Positions 40,108-49,748 are shown, counted from the first letter of the stretch. The stretch is DNA of 56,231 nucleotides from Flemingiibacterium sp045636145 (GCA_045636145.1 JAZTWV010000013.1:1-56231), one strand, 5' to 3'. The notes: generated from the sequence alone by a model not told the origin. Numbers and translations are program-made.

Positions 40108-41145
40108 ATGAACACTCTTGTAAGAAAATTGACTCATGATGCGGCGGAAAATGAGCGCATCTACAATGAGGGCGGAAGGATCCTCCGAGAGGGCGGACTT
40201 GTGGCGTTTCCCACCGAAACGGTCTACGGACTTGGTGCAAACGCTCTTGACGTTACTGCGGCATCAAAAATATACGCCGCAAAGGGAAGACCCTCAGACA
40301 ATCCGCTTATAGTGCATCTCTCCCGTGTTGGGGATGCGGAAAAATACTGTGTCACATCGGACACCTTTTACAGACTTGCCTCGGCGTTTATGCCGGGACC
40401 GCTGACTGTTGTTATGCCGAAGCGTGACTGTGTTCCAAGCACTGTTACGGGCGGTCTTGACAGCGTTGCGGTGCGCATCCCGTCAAACGAACACGCACGC
40501 GCTCTTATCGAAGCCGCAGGAGTTCCTGTGGCGGCGCCAAGTGCCAACATTTCCGGCCGCCCCAGCCCCACCTGTGCCGAGCACGTTATTTTTGACATGA
40601 CGGGCAGGGCGGACATGATAATTGACGGCGGCGACTGTGATATCGGCGTTGAGTCCACCATTGTTAAGCTGTCAGGCGATGAAATGATACTGCTTCGTCC
40701 CGGCGGAGTTACCCTTGAAATGCTGTCGGCAATTGGCGACGTTACCCTTGACAAAGCAATTACAGGCAGTCTTTCTGAGGGGGAGCGTCCCTTAGCTCCC
40801 GGTATGAAATACCGCCACTACGCTCCAAGTACCAGAGTCGTTATGCTTGACGGCGATGGGGCGGATATTAAAAAATATCTGTCGGAGCGCTCAAAATGCG
40901 AGAGAGTGGGCGCGCTTCTCTTTGAAGATGAGCTTGCCTATTACAGCGAGCTTGATATAACGCTTGTTGATCTCGGTGAGCATTCAATAGAGGCTGAAGC
41001 GCACAGCCTTTTTGCGAAGCTTCGCGAGATAGATACATATAACTGCGATACCTTTTATGTAAAAGTTCCCGATAAAACGGGGATAGGACTTGCTGTATAC
41101 AACCGTATGCTGAAAGCCTGCGGTCACGAGGTCGTGACTCTATAA
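40108..41145 (+). CDS. L-threonylcarbamoyladenylate synthase (Sua5/YwlC)
   Basis: 345 residues from the ATG at 40108; a TTG at 40081 in the same frame overlaps prfA and is less likely. The N-terminal YrdC domain has AFPTETVYGLGANAL and KGRPSDNPLIVHL, and SANISGRPSPT. The C-terminal Sua5 domain is present (GMKYRHYAPSTRV), so it is the long form. It makes the intermediate for t6A37 of ANN-reading tRNAs. The ribosome site is weak, which suggests coupling with prfA. Confidence 0.94.
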   Translation: MNTLVRKLTHDAAENERIYNEGGRILREGGLVAFPTETVYGLGANALDVTAASKIYAAKGRPSDNPLIVHLSRVGDAEKYCVTSDTFYRLASAFMPGPLTVVMPKRDCVPSTVTGGLDSVAVRIPSNEHARALIEAAGVPVAAPSANISGRPSPTCAEHVIFDMTGRADMIIDGGDCDIGVESTIVKLSGDEMILLRPGGVTLEMLSAIGDVTLDKAITGSLSEGERPLAPGMKYRHYAPSTRVVMLDGDGADIKKYLSERSKCERVGALLFEDELAYYSELDITLVDLGEHSIEAEAHSLFAKLREIDTYNCDTFYVKVPDKTGIGLAVYNRMLKACGHEVVTL

Positions 41146-41176
41146 AAAACAATACGCATGAAACGGAGAAGCTTAA

Positions 41177-43417
41177 ATGGCAAAGAAATCAAAAGAGACC
41201 GAAAGAGTAACAAGCGGTATCACCGCTGAAATAACCGACCAGGCCATAACCGATACCATACGCACAAATTTCATGCCCTACGCGATGTATGTCATCCGTG
41301 ACCGCGCTATACCGGAAATAGACGGCTTCAAGCCGTCCCACAGAAAACTGCTTTACACCATGTACAAAATGGGACTCCTTACCGGTCCTCGTACCAAGAG
41401 TGCCAATGTTGTGGGTCAGACCATGCGTCTTAACCCCCACGGCGACGCGGCGATATATGAAACGATGGTGCGCTTAACACGCGGAAACGAGTCGCTTCTG
41501 CATCCCTTTATCGACTCAAAGGGAAGCTTCGGTAAGCAGTACAGCCGCGACATGGCGTATGCGGCATCCCGTTACACCGAGGTCAAGCTTGATTCGTTCT
41601 GCGCCGAGCTTTTTAGGGGAATCGACAAAAACGCGGTGGATATGGTGGACAACTACGACGCCACAATGAAAGAGCCGGTGCTTCTTCCCACCACTTTCCC
41701 GAATGTTCTTGTATCACCCAATCTCGGCATTGCCGTCGGTATGACAAGTAACATATGCTCATTTAATCTTGCGGAGATATGCGACGGTGCAATACAGCTT
41801 CTTCGCCGCCCCGACACGCCTGTTGACCGCATGATGGACATAATAAAAGCCCCCGATTTTCCCGGCGGCGCATATCTTATATATGACAGGGACAAAATGC
41901 GCGAGGTCATGCGCACAGGTCGCGGAAGCTTTACTCTCCGTTCACGCTATACCTATGAGAAAAAGGACAACTGCATAGATATTACCCAGATTCCGTACTC
42001 CACCTCAATTGAGCTTATCATGAACCGTATTACGGATCTTGTAAAAGAGGGCAGACTCAAGGAAATTACGGATTTCCGCGATGAGATTGACCTTTCCGGC
42101 TTCAAGCTGACACTTGATCTTCGCCGCGGAGTCGATCCCGACAAGCTTATGACAAAGCTTTACAAATTAACGCCTCTTGAGGACAATTTCAACTGCAATT
42201 TCAACGTTCTTGTGGACGGAACACCACGTCAGATGGGCGTTGTGGAGATACTTTCCGAGTGGATACGCTTCAGAATGGAATGTGTTCGCCGCGAGCTGTC
42301 CTTTGAGCTTAAAAAGAAGCAGGATAAGCTTCATTTGCTCCTTGGACTTGGCAAGATACTTCTTGACATCGACAAGGCAATCAAAATCGTCCGCGAGACC
42401 GAGCTTGAATCGGACGTTGTACCAAACCTTATGGAGGGATTCGGTATCGACGAGATTCAGGCGGAATATATAGCCGAAATAAGACTGCGCAATCTTAATC
42501 GCGAGTATATCATCAACCGAATCAAGGAGATAGAGTCTCTCCAAAAGGAAATCGCAGAGCTTACTGACAAGATCGGCGATGATATCAAGGTGCGCGAGCA
42601 TATCGCGGCAGAGCTTCGCGAGATCAAGAAAAAGTACGCAAAGCCGCGCATGACTCAGCTTATTTCCCCCGAAGAGCTTGATGTTTACGAGCCGGAGAGC
42701 GAGATTGAAAATTACAATGTTCGTGTGTATCTCACACGAGACGGATATTTCAAGAAGATCACGCCGCAGTCGCTTCGCGGAAGTGATGAGCAAAAGCTGA
42801 AGGACGGCGATGCTATCGTTCATGAGCAAGATGCGGAGAATATTGCCGAGGTGATCTTCTTCTCCGACAAAGCACAGTGCTACAAGGCGAAGATTTGTGA
42901 CTTCGACCAAGTCAAGGCGTCTCAGCTTGGCGATTACATTCCTGCAAAGCTTGGCTTTGACGAGGGAGAAAAGGTGGCGGCAATGGCTGTTGTATCCGAA
43001 TACCGGAACGATGCTCACATGGTGTTCGTGTTTGAAAACGGCAAGGGTGTGCGTGTGCCCATCTCTCAGTACGCCACAAAGACCAACCGCCGAAAGCTTA
43101 CCGCGGCTTACTCGGATTCCTCGCCGCTTGCCGGTGCATGGTATCTGACCGCTCCCTGCGATATTCTTATCTACAATGACGCCCACCGCGCCATTGCTCT
43201 AAAGAGCGATCTTATTCCCGAAAAGACCACACGATCTTCCGTGGGCGTTCAGCTCATGCAGATGAAGAAAAATCAGAAGGTATCGGGCATTATGGTAAAC
43301 TACGCCGACAAGATAGAAAATCCCGGAAAGTACAATAAGATCAAGATTCCGGCGGCATCTGTGCTTATGGATGAATACGATATCGACAAGCAGCAGATAC
43401 GCTTCGGCGACGAATAA
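41177..43417 (+). CDS. Type IIA topoisomerase subunit A (ParC/GyrA-like)
   Basis: 746 residues behind ACGGAGAAGC. The winged-helix/tower core shows IPEIDGFKPSHRKLLYTMY and the catalytic tyrosine Y133 in AASRYTEVKL. A long coiled-coil follows (~355-480, ELKKKQDKLHLLLG... and EIAELTDKI). The C-terminal ~250 residues resemble a short or divergent beta-pinwheel. The length is below a full GyrA (about 800-870). No B subunit (GyrB/ParE) adjoins it. It may be a second, divergent topoisomerase IV-like subunit; the partner is probably elsewhere in the genome. Confidence 0.9.
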   Translation: MAKKSKETERVTSGITAEITDQAITDTIRTNFMPYAMYVIRDRAIPEIDGFKPSHRKLLYTMYKMGLLTGPRTKSANVVGQTMRLNPHGDAAIYETMVRLTRGNESLLHPFIDSKGSFGKQYSRDMAYAASRYTEVKLDSFCAELFRGIDKNAVDMVDNYDATMKEPVLLPTTFPNVLVSPNLGIAVGMTSNICSFNLAEICDGAIQLLRRPDTPVDRMMDIIKAPDFPGGAYLIYDRDKMREVMRTGRGSFTLRSRYTYEKKDNCIDITQIPYSTSIELIMNRITDLVKEGRLKEITDFRDEIDLSGFKLTLDLRRGVDPDKLMTKLYKLTPLEDNFNCNFNVLVDGTPRQMGVVEILSEWIRFRMECVRRELSFELKKKQDKLHLLLGLGKILLDIDKAIKIVRETELESDVVPNLMEGFGIDEIQAEYIAEIRLRNLNREYIINRIKEIESLQKEIAELTDKIGDDIKVREHIAAELREIKKKYAKPRMTQLISPEELDVYEPESEIENYNVRVYLTRDGYFKKITPQSLRGSDEQKLKDGDAIVHEQDAENIAEVIFFSDKAQCYKAKICDFDQVKASQLGDYIPAKLGFDEGEKVAAMAVVSEYRNDAHMVFVFENGKGVRVPISQYATKTNRRKLTAAYSDSSPLAGAWYLTAPCDILIYNDAHRAIALKSDLIPEKTTRSSVGVQLMQMKKNQKVSGIMVNYADKIENPGKYNKIKIPAASVLMDEYDIDKQQIRFGDE

Positions 43418-43431
43418 AGGAGATTCGAATA

Positions 43432-44220
43432 ATGAAAACAATGGAGATAAAGCTTTGGGAAAAGGATATACCGTTTTATATTGAGGGAGCTGATACACCA
43501 AACTTCATGACATTTTATTTTGCTCCTACCCAGCTTCCGTCGCCCTGCGTCGTAATATATCCCGGCGGTGGATATGGCGAACGCGCCGGACACGAGGGCG
43601 GAGTGGTTGCGGAATTTTTCACCTCCCGCGGCATTCATGCGGCGGTGGTTGAGTACCGCACAGCACCAAATCGCCATCCGGCACCGCTGGCGGATGCACA
43701 AAGAGCAATAAAACTGATACGCCAGAGGGCTAAGGAGCTGTATGTTGATTCAGACAGAATAGTTACTCTCGGCTTTTCCGCCGGCGGACACCTTGCGGCG
43801 TCCACGATCACTCTGTCCGAGGTTGAGACAGACGTTATTGATGACGCATCAAAGCAGTCCTGCCTTCCGAACGGTGCCGTACTTTGCTATCCCGTTATTG
43901 ATGTAACCCACGACTTGGGTCATGTGGGAAGCGGAAAAAATCTTCTCGGTGGGAATTACGAGAGCCTTAAAGAGGAATTCTCGCTCCAGCATCATGTAAA
44001 TAAAAAGACACCAAAGGTGTTCCTGTGGCACACATCGGATGACCAGGTCGTTAGCGTAAAGAATTCTCTTATTTTCGGTGAGAAGCTTCGCGATTTTGGA
44101 ATCCCCTTTGAGATGCACATTTTCCCACACGGTCCGCACGGTCTCGGTCTTGCCAAAGCTGTATTTGATGTATCAAAGTGGGCAGATCTTGCGGCGGATT
44201 GGATCATCCGAAATATATAA
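43432..44220 (+). CDS. Alpha/beta hydrolase, acetyl-esterase-like
   Basis: 262 residues behind AAAGGAGATTC. YPGGGYGE (residues ~44-50) is the oxyanion motif, GFSAGGHLA holds nucleophile S116, TSDDQVV the aspartate and HGPHGLGL the histidine. No signal peptide. This pattern fits the hormone-sensitive-lipase/acetyl-xylan-esterase-like branch that removes acetyl groups from oligosaccharides. A cytoplasmic carbohydrate esterase is a reasonable guess for a gut bacterium. It precedes a MATE exporter by 18 nt. Confidence 0.88.
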   Translation: MKTMEIKLWEKDIPFYIEGADTPNFMTFYFAPTQLPSPCVVIYPGGGYGERAGHEGGVVAEFFTSRGIHAAVVEYRTAPNRHPAPLADAQRAIKLIRQRAKELYVDSDRIVTLGFSAGGHLAASTITLSEVETDVIDDASKQSCLPNGAVLCYPVIDVTHDLGHVGSGKNLLGGNYESLKEEFSLQHHVNKKTPKVFLWHTSDDQVVSVKNSLIFGEKLRDFGIPFEMHIFPHGPHGLGLAKAVFDVSKWADLAADWIIRNI

Positions 44221-44238
44221 AATCAAGGGAAAATAGAA

Positions 44239-45600
44239 GTGAGGCTTTTTTCAAAAAGTGACCTGAACCGCCTTATACGTCCGCTTATTATCGAACAGCT
44301 TCTTGCCATATCGGTGGGAATGTTCGATACGATGATGATATCTTCTCTTGGTGACAGTGCCGTTTCCGGTGTGTCGCTTGTGGATATGATCAACGTGCTC
44401 ATGATAAACTTTTTCTCGGCGCTTGCTACCGGCGGCGCCGTTATCTGCTCCCATGAAATAGGTCTTGCGAGGGTAGGCGAGGGTCAAAAGGATTTTTCCC
44501 CTGCGAGACGGTCGGCAAAGCAGCTTATGGCGGTACTGCTTGTGGCATCCTGTGTTGCGGCGGCTATTTGCTATTTCCTGCGCGGACAGATTTTGTCCCT
44601 CGTGTTTGGAAACGAACAGCCGGAGGTGCTTAAGTACGCCAAGATTTACTTCGGTATCTCTGCCATCTCCTATCCGTTTATTGCTGTGTACAACGGCTTT
44701 GCGGCACTTTTTCGCACAATGGGCAATTCACGTGTGACAATGATTACGTCGGCGGCGGTAAATCTTGTTAACGTTGGCGGAAACGCACTGTTCATATACG
44801 TGTTTGACTACGGTGTTGCAGGTGCCGCATGGTCAACCACCTTCTCGCGAATGCTTGGTATGATTATTCTGATGGTGCTTATAATGAATAAAGAGCGGAT
44901 TATATACATAGATTTCCGTGAGCGTTTCAAAGCAGAGCTTGGCACTATTAAGCGCATACTTCGTATCGGTGTACCCAGCGGTCTTGAGAACAGTATTTTC
45001 AATCTGGGACGAATACTGACCATACGAATGATGACAGTATTCGGAGCACATCAGCTTGCGGCAAATGCTATTGCCAATAATATCGACGCGCTCAGCGTTG
45101 TACCTGCCTCAGCGGTGGGGCTTGCCATGGTCACGGTAGTGGGACAGTGCATCGGCGCAGGAGACTTTGACGAGGCTTTAAGATATGAGAAAAAGCTCCT
45201 TAAAAAGAGCTATTTGTATAATATTATTTTCAGCTCGGCGCTCCTTGCGGCACTTCCGCTTATACTGCGGCTTTACAGTGCTTCGGATGAAGCTTTACGT
45301 ATCGCCGTCGTGCTTATATTCATACACCTCGGTGTGGGAATGCTTATGTGGCCGTCGTCATTTGTAACGCCGAACGCTCTTCGCGCGGCAAAGGATGTGC
45401 GCTTTACCATGGTAACGGCTATATTCTCTATGTTTACATTCAGAATCGCACTTTCGTATGTTCTCGGAGTTTATTTGGAAATGGGCATTATCGGCGTATG
45501 GATTGCGATGATTATTGATTGGGCGTTCCGTTCCGTGATGTTTAGCATTCGTATTTACAGCGGACGCTGGCTTCGTAATGTGAGGGAGATGGAGAAATAA
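44239..45600 (+). CDS. MATE-family efflux transporter
   Basis: 453 residues from a GTG behind AAGGGAAAATAGAA. Twelve hydrophobic helices in two halves; IRPLIIEQLLAISVGMFDTM and RIGVPSGLENSIFNLGRI are the family's N- and C-half signatures. These transporters export cationic drugs or other metabolites with Na+ or H+. Substrate unknown. The next start follows its stop with no gap. Confidence 0.94.
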   Translation: MRLFSKSDLNRLIRPLIIEQLLAISVGMFDTMMISSLGDSAVSGVSLVDMINVLMINFFSALATGGAVICSHEIGLARVGEGQKDFSPARRSAKQLMAVLLVASCVAAAICYFLRGQILSLVFGNEQPEVLKYAKIYFGISAISYPFIAVYNGFAALFRTMGNSRVTMITSAAVNLVNVGGNALFIYVFDYGVAGAAWSTTFSRMLGMIILMVLIMNKERIIYIDFRERFKAELGTIKRILRIGVPSGLENSIFNLGRILTIRMMTVFGAHQLAANAIANNIDALSVVPASAVGLAMVTVVGQCIGAGDFDEALRYEKKLLKKSYLYNIIFSSALLAALPLILRLYSASDEALRIAVVLIFIHLGVGMLMWPSSFVTPNALRAAKDVRFTMVTAIFSMFTFRIALSYVLGVYLEMGIIGVWIAMIIDWAFRSVMFSIRIYSGRWLRNVREMEK

Positions 45601-46728
45601 GTGGCGGATATATTCGATTATTTAAAATGGCGCGGCGATATTCCTATGGAAGCCGTTCCGATTTGCGATGCGGACAGACTGATACTCTCTGAGCTTGCGT
45701 ATATTGATTTTGAAAACGAGGAAGCACGTCCGCTTGGTGAGCTTTGCCGCGAGATGTTGAAGAAAATTGAGGTAGTGCGCCAAAGCGGAGCTAAAATGAA
45801 GCTTTTACATCATAAAAAGGACGAGGAGCTTCTTTTAGCCGTGGCGGAGTCGCCAAGATTCATGAATCTCAGTGTGGCGCAGTGTGAGAGCAGGATTTGC
45901 CGTGACAGGGAAGAACAGTTCGGTGCTATGACCGTATATCTTCCCGATAAAAGCGCAATATGCGTATTCCGCGGCACGGATTGGTCAATTGTGGGCTGGA
46001 AAGAGGACTTTATGATGTCCTACAGCGAGGCACTTCCTGCCCAAAGGAGTGCAGTGGCTTATCTTACGAGGGTAAGCCGCATTCATTGCGGTCCGCTTCG
46101 TGTTACGGGTCATTCAAAGGGCGGAAATCTGGCTGTATATGCGGCGGCGTTTGCCGGCAAGGATATAAGAGCGCGTGTGGTTGACATAACCAGCCTTGAC
46201 GGTCCGGGGTTCTGCGAAAAAGTGACGGATTCATACGAATACTCCCTTGTTTCCGACAGAGTGCGGACATTTATGCCGAAGGCATCAATCGTGGGAGTGC
46301 TGTTCTCACGCACCGGCAAATTTACGGTCATCGAAAGCCGTGCGTCGGGACTTATGCAGCATATTCCGTACAATTGGGAGATAATGGGCGGCGGCTTTGT
46401 TACGGCATCTGAGCAGGACGGCTCAAGTCAGCTTGTGGAGGAAAGCTTTAACGAGTGGATACGCGCCATGTCAACAGACGAGAGAAAGCTGTTTATAGAT
46501 ACGGTATGGTCGGTGCTGGCAAATCTTCGAATAAACGAATTTGGTGACTTACTTGATGGCAAAAATGCGAGAGCGGTATTCAAGAATTACAGCGCACTTG
46601 ATGAAGATTCAAGACAACTCATATCAGAAACTCTTTCAAAGCTCAGAGGCTGTGCAAAGGAGTCTCTGCGAGAGCTTGTTTCCGCGGCGAGAGCAAAAAA
46701 ACAATCAGGTAAACCGAAGCCTATCTGA
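45601..46728 (+). CDS. DUF2974-family alpha/beta hydrolase (Mbeg1-like)
   Basis: 375 residues from a GTG immediately after the MATE stop (TAAGTG). It begins DIFDYLKWRGDIPMEAVPIC, the DUF2974 N-terminus, and has RVTGHSKGGNLAVYAA near residue 170, a lipase-like nucleophile elbow GHSKGG. LDGPGFCEKV and the C-terminal region continue the family. A serine hydrolase is likely but the substrate is unknown. No signal peptide. It is the last gene before a REP cluster. Confidence 0.88.
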   Translation: MADIFDYLKWRGDIPMEAVPICDADRLILSELAYIDFENEEARPLGELCREMLKKIEVVRQSGAKMKLLHHKKDEELLLAVAESPRFMNLSVAQCESRICRDREEQFGAMTVYLPDKSAICVFRGTDWSIVGWKEDFMMSYSEALPAQRSAVAYLTRVSRIHCGPLRVTGHSKGGNLAVYAAAFAGKDIRARVVDITSLDGPGFCEKVTDSYEYSLVSDRVRTFMPKASIVGVLFSRTGKFTVIESRASGLMQHIPYNWEIMGGGFVTASEQDGSSQLVEESFNEWIRAMSTDERKLFIDTVWSVLANLRINEFGDLLDGKNARAVFKNYSALDEDSRQLISETLSKLRGCAKESLRELVSAARAKKQSGKPKPI

Positions 46729-46737
46729 TTTGTGGAT

Positions 46738-47085
46738 ATGGGAGGGGCAACACCCCTCCCATTTCGTATTTGAAGCGGTGAGTGTGGGGTGTCGAGGACG
46801 TCGCCACCCATATATGTTGTCGGTGAGTGCGGGGCGTCGAGGACGTCGCCCCCTACGGATGTGCGGTAATACGACGAAACAACAGGCGCGATTGCGTTAT
46901 CACCGTAGGGCGGTGGCGGCACGCCGCCGTTTTTTGTTTATCGGGATCATAACACAAATACGGGAGGGGCAACCCCTCCCCTACGGATGTTTTATTAACG
47001 GTATCTTTGTAGGGGAGGCGTTTCGCCTACCGTGTTGCAAATGGCATATAAACGAACAACGGGATGGGAGACCCCTCCCGTATAC
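46738..47085. repeat. Cluster of REP-like palindromes
   Basis: At least six G/C-rich palindromes fill this gap: GGGAGGGG..CCCCTCCC (46739), two copies of a GGGGYGTCGAGGACGTCGCC unit (~46783 and ~46824), GGCGGTGGCGGCACGCCGCC (~46910), GGGAGGGG..CCCCTCCC (~46962) and AGGGGAGGCGTTTCGCCT (~47010), with GGGATGGGAGACCCCTCCCG near 47062. No gene was seen. Confidence 0.8.
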
Positions 47086-47088
47086 TTA

Positions 47089-48678
47089 CTATTTGTCCGT
47101 TGACGACAGCTTGTATTCAAGCGAATCCACAAGTGCCATGAAGCTTGCTTCGATGATGTCCTCGGACACACCAACTGTAGTCCATACACGGTGTGAGTCG
47201 GTGGATTCGATAAGTACACGCACCTTTGCCGCAGTGGTGGAGTTTGATTCAAGCACGCGCACCTTAAAGTCGGTAAGCTTAACATCCGACAGCACGGGAT
47301 AGAATGCGCAAAGTGCACGCTTAAGAGCCATGTCCAGCGCATTGACGGGACCGTTTCCGAGGGACGCCGAGGTTTCGGTAAGACCGCCTACCTCAACCTG
47401 CACCATTGCGGATGCCTGAAGCTTGCCGTCGGTTGATGGGAAATCGTCTGTGGTCTTATAAAGAACTACGTTAAAGTGCGGCTTATAGTCAAGCACCAGC
47501 TTCTTTATCATAAGCTCAAAGCTTGCATCGGCGGCTTCAAACTGATAGCCGCGGTGCTCCATGTCCTTAAGCTTTTCGGTGATAAGCTTTGCCTCGGGTG
47601 AGGAGCGGTCAAGCTCGGGTATTATCTGCTTTGCAAGCTCCGCCACGGTTGAGCGTCCCGATACCTCCGAGATAAGAAGTCGCCGCTTGTTTCCCACAGC
47701 CGCAGGGTCAATATGCTCATACGCTCCATGAAGCTTCTCCATAGCGTCTATATGCATACCGCCCTTGTGTGTGAAAGCGGATTTTCCCGTGTAGGGCTTT
47801 GTGGGGCGAGTGACTACGTTTGATATATCGGATATACGTCTTGCGGTTTCCATGAGAGCTTCGGTTTTCACCGATGCCGTTTTGCCGCATTGAAGTCCGC
47901 ATTTGAAAGTGAGATTTGGTATAAGAACGCTGAGGTCGCAGTTTCCGCATCTCTCGCCGATGCCGGTAAATGTTCCCTGAACGAGGGTTGCACCGGCTCT
48001 GACGGCACTCATTGCGCAGGCGACGGCAAGCCCTGAATCGTCGTGGGTATGTATGCCTATACGCTTGCCGGAAAATGCATCGGCAACTGATTTTGTAAGC
48101 TCATACACACGCTCCGGAAGCGTTCCGCCGTTTGTGTCGCAGAGAGTAACGCAGTCAGCTCCACCCTCAAACGCCGCCGACACCACGGACATTGCGTGGT
48201 CAGCGTCATAGGCACAGCCGTCGAAAAAGTGCTCCGCGTCAAAAATGACCTCGGTCATGTGAGCTTTCAGATATTTGATGGTTGAGCGCACAAGCTCTAA
48301 ATTTTCCTCGGCGTCTACGCCGAGAACCTGCTTTGCATGGAGAAGATGTGCCTTGCCGAATATCACGGCGCAGGAAGCCCCGGAATTTATAAGGCTTGCG
48401 ATTGAGGGATCGTCTTCGGGAGCTGTGTTTTTTCTGTGAGTTGCACCGAAGGCGCATAGCTTGGCGTTTTTTGTGGGAGCCTGACGTGCAAGCTCGAAAA
48501 ATTCCGTATCCTTGGGATTTGAGCCGGGGTTGCCGGCTTCAATATAGTCAACTCCGAATTCATCAAGCGCTCTCAGAATACTCATCTTGTCGCGCACAGA
48601 GTAGGAAATACCCTCACCCTGTGCCCCATCACGCAGGGTGGAGTCGAGAATTTCTATTATATGCTTGGTTTCTGACAT
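47089..48678 (-). CDS. cimA: (R)-citramalate synthase
   Basis: 529 residues from the ATG at 48676-48678; a longer frame upstream lacks family sequence. The N-terminal HMGL-like TIM barrel has DSTLRDGAQGEG, the GIHTHDDSGLAVA metal-binding HxH and TFTGIGERCGNCDL. The C-terminal LeuA-type regulatory domain is present. By family knowledge it condenses pyruvate and acetyl-CoA to citramalate for isoleucine synthesis; homocitrate or isopropylmalate synthase are alternatives. The ribosome site is weak. It converges with the plus-strand genes through a REP cluster. Confidence 0.9.
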   Translation of the reverse strand: MSETKHIIEILDSTLRDGAQGEGISYSVRDKMSILRALDEFGVDYIEAGNPGSNPKDTEFFELARQAPTKNAKLCAFGATHRKNTAPEDDPSIASLINSGASCAVIFGKAHLLHAKQVLGVDAEENLELVRSTIKYLKAHMTEVIFDAEHFFDGCAYDADHAMSVVSAAFEGGADCVTLCDTNGGTLPERVYELTKSVADAFSGKRIGIHTHDDSGLAVACAMSAVRAGATLVQGTFTGIGERCGNCDLSVLIPNLTFKCGLQCGKTASVKTEALMETARRISDISNVVTRPTKPYTGKSAFTHKGGMHIDAMEKLHGAYEHIDPAAVGNKRRLLISEVSGRSTVAELAKQIIPELDRSSPEAKLITEKLKDMEHRGYQFEAADASFELMIKKLVLDYKPHFNVVLYKTTDDFPSTDGKLQASAMVQVEVGGLTETSASLGNGPVNALDMALKRALCAFYPVLSDVKLTDFKVRVLESNSTTAAKVRVLIESTDSHRVWTTVGVSEDIIEASFMALVDSLEYKLSSTDK

Positions 48679-48760
48679 AATAATATACCGCAGAGCTGTT
48701 TCATATGCCGCATTATAATGAGACAGCCTCTTCCTTATTCGGGAAATTTTTGTTACATTT

Positions 48761-48789
48761 ATTATAATACAGAACCGATTAAATGTCAA
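48761..48789 (-). promoter_or_regulatory. Promoter of cimA
   Basis: On the minus strand, TTGACA (complement of 48784-48789), 17 bp, TATAAT (complement of 48761-48766): full consensus. The leader is about 77 nt. Confidence 0.9.
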
Positions 48790-48915
48790 GTATATCATGA
48801 ATTTACGAAAATTTTACACAAAAGCACTGACGGAAGATACATATGGATTGTAACATAGAAATGTATGTAAAAAATAAGTAATATTATGCTTTTAAAAGAC
48901 GAAAAAAAGCATCGA

Positions 48916-49051
48916 GTCTGAAAAATAAATTTTTCAGACCGTGTTTTGTGGCTTACATCGCCGTTCCGGCAATGTTTTGCTTTGCAAACCAGCCACAAAC
49001 TCCATGCGATGCTTTGCATCGCTTAGAAAGGAAACTTTCGCTACGCGAAAG
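48916..49051 (+). repeat. Tandem small hairpins in the leader of the response regulator gene
   Basis: In order: GTCTGAAAAA/TTTTTCAGAC (48916-48939), an outer TTTGTGGCT/AGCCACAAA pair (48945-48999) enclosing GTTTTGC/GCAAAC, GCGATGC/GCATCGC (49006-49022) and CTTTCGC/GCGAAAG (49035-49051). The ribosome site AGAAAGGAAA (49025-49034) lies between the last two hairpins. An in-frame GTG at 48948 would add 39 residues with no family match. Confidence 0.65.
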
Positions 49052-49064
49052 CCATGGTATAAAT

Positions 49065-49748
49065 ATGATCTTCATTGTAGAGGACGACGAAAATATAAGA
49101 GAAATGGAAGGCTACGCCCTTAAAAACAGCGGCTATGATGTTATGGGATTTGCCGACGGCAATGCCATGATGAAGTCGCTTGAGACTATACTTCCGAAGC
49201 TTATTCTTCTTGATATTATGCTTCCCGGCGATGACGGACTCACGATTCTTCGCAGCCTCAGAGAGGATGAACGCACAAAGAAAGTTCCGATAATGATGGT
49301 TACAGCGAAGACCACCGAGCTTGACAAGGTGCGCGGACTTGACATGGGGGCAGACGATTATTTAGCAAAGCCCTTTGGTATAATGGAGCTTGTGTCCCGC
49401 GTTAAAGCACTTCTTCGAAGAAGCGGTGCTGATGCGGAAAAGGCTTCCGGTGACAGGATTTTTTACGAATTCGGTGCTATCAAGATGGACGATTCCTCAA
49501 GGCGCGTTACATCCACCGGAGTTGAGACCGAACTTACATATAAGGAATACGAGCTTCTCAAATTCCTGCTTGTCAACCGGAATATAGTCATGAGCCGCGA
49601 TCGGATACTGTCCGAGGTGTGGGGATTTGACTACGAGGGCGAGTCGAGAACGGTGGATATGCATATAAAGACGCTTCGCCAAAAGCTTGGTGAGGCGGGA
49701 AATGCAATCAAAACCGTCAGAAGTGTGGGTTACAAGATAGGCGATTGA
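49065..49748 (+). CDS. Response regulator, OmpR/PhoB family
   Basis: 227 residues from the ATG at 49065, matching the usual MIFIVEDDENIREM start of the family. The receiver domain has the acidic pocket EDD, the phosphorylation site in LILLDIMLPGDDG and KPFG. The C-terminal winged helix has TYKEYELLKFLLVNRNIV and VDMHIKTLRQKLG. It partners the histidine kinase immediately downstream and probably responds to phosphate, because a Na/Pi transporter is the third gene. The ribosome site is separated from the start by a hairpin, which is unusual. Confidence 0.93.
   Translation: MIFIVEDDENIREMEGYALKNSGYDVMGFADGNAMMKSLETILPKLILLDIMLPGDDGLTILRSLREDERTKKVPIMMVTAKTTELDKVRGLDMGADDYLAKPFGIMELVSRVKALLRRSGADAEKASGDRIFYEFGAIKMDDSSRRVTSTGVETELTYKEYELLKFLLVNRNIVMSRDRILSEVWGFDYEGESRTVDMHIKTLRQKLGEAGNAIKTVRSVGYKIGD

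Noticed and set aside
46541..47302. Long plus-strand frame across the REP cluster.
   Set aside because: It runs through palindromes and the end of the hydrolase gene in another frame; composition is not protein-like.
48679..48798. 40-residue extension of the citramalate synthase.
   Set aside because: It covers the cimA promoter, and its residues do not resemble the family.
48948..49064. 39-residue N-terminal extension of the response regulator from a GTG.
   Set aside because: No family match, no good ribosome site, and it is made of palindromes. The receiver domain starts at the ATG at 49065.
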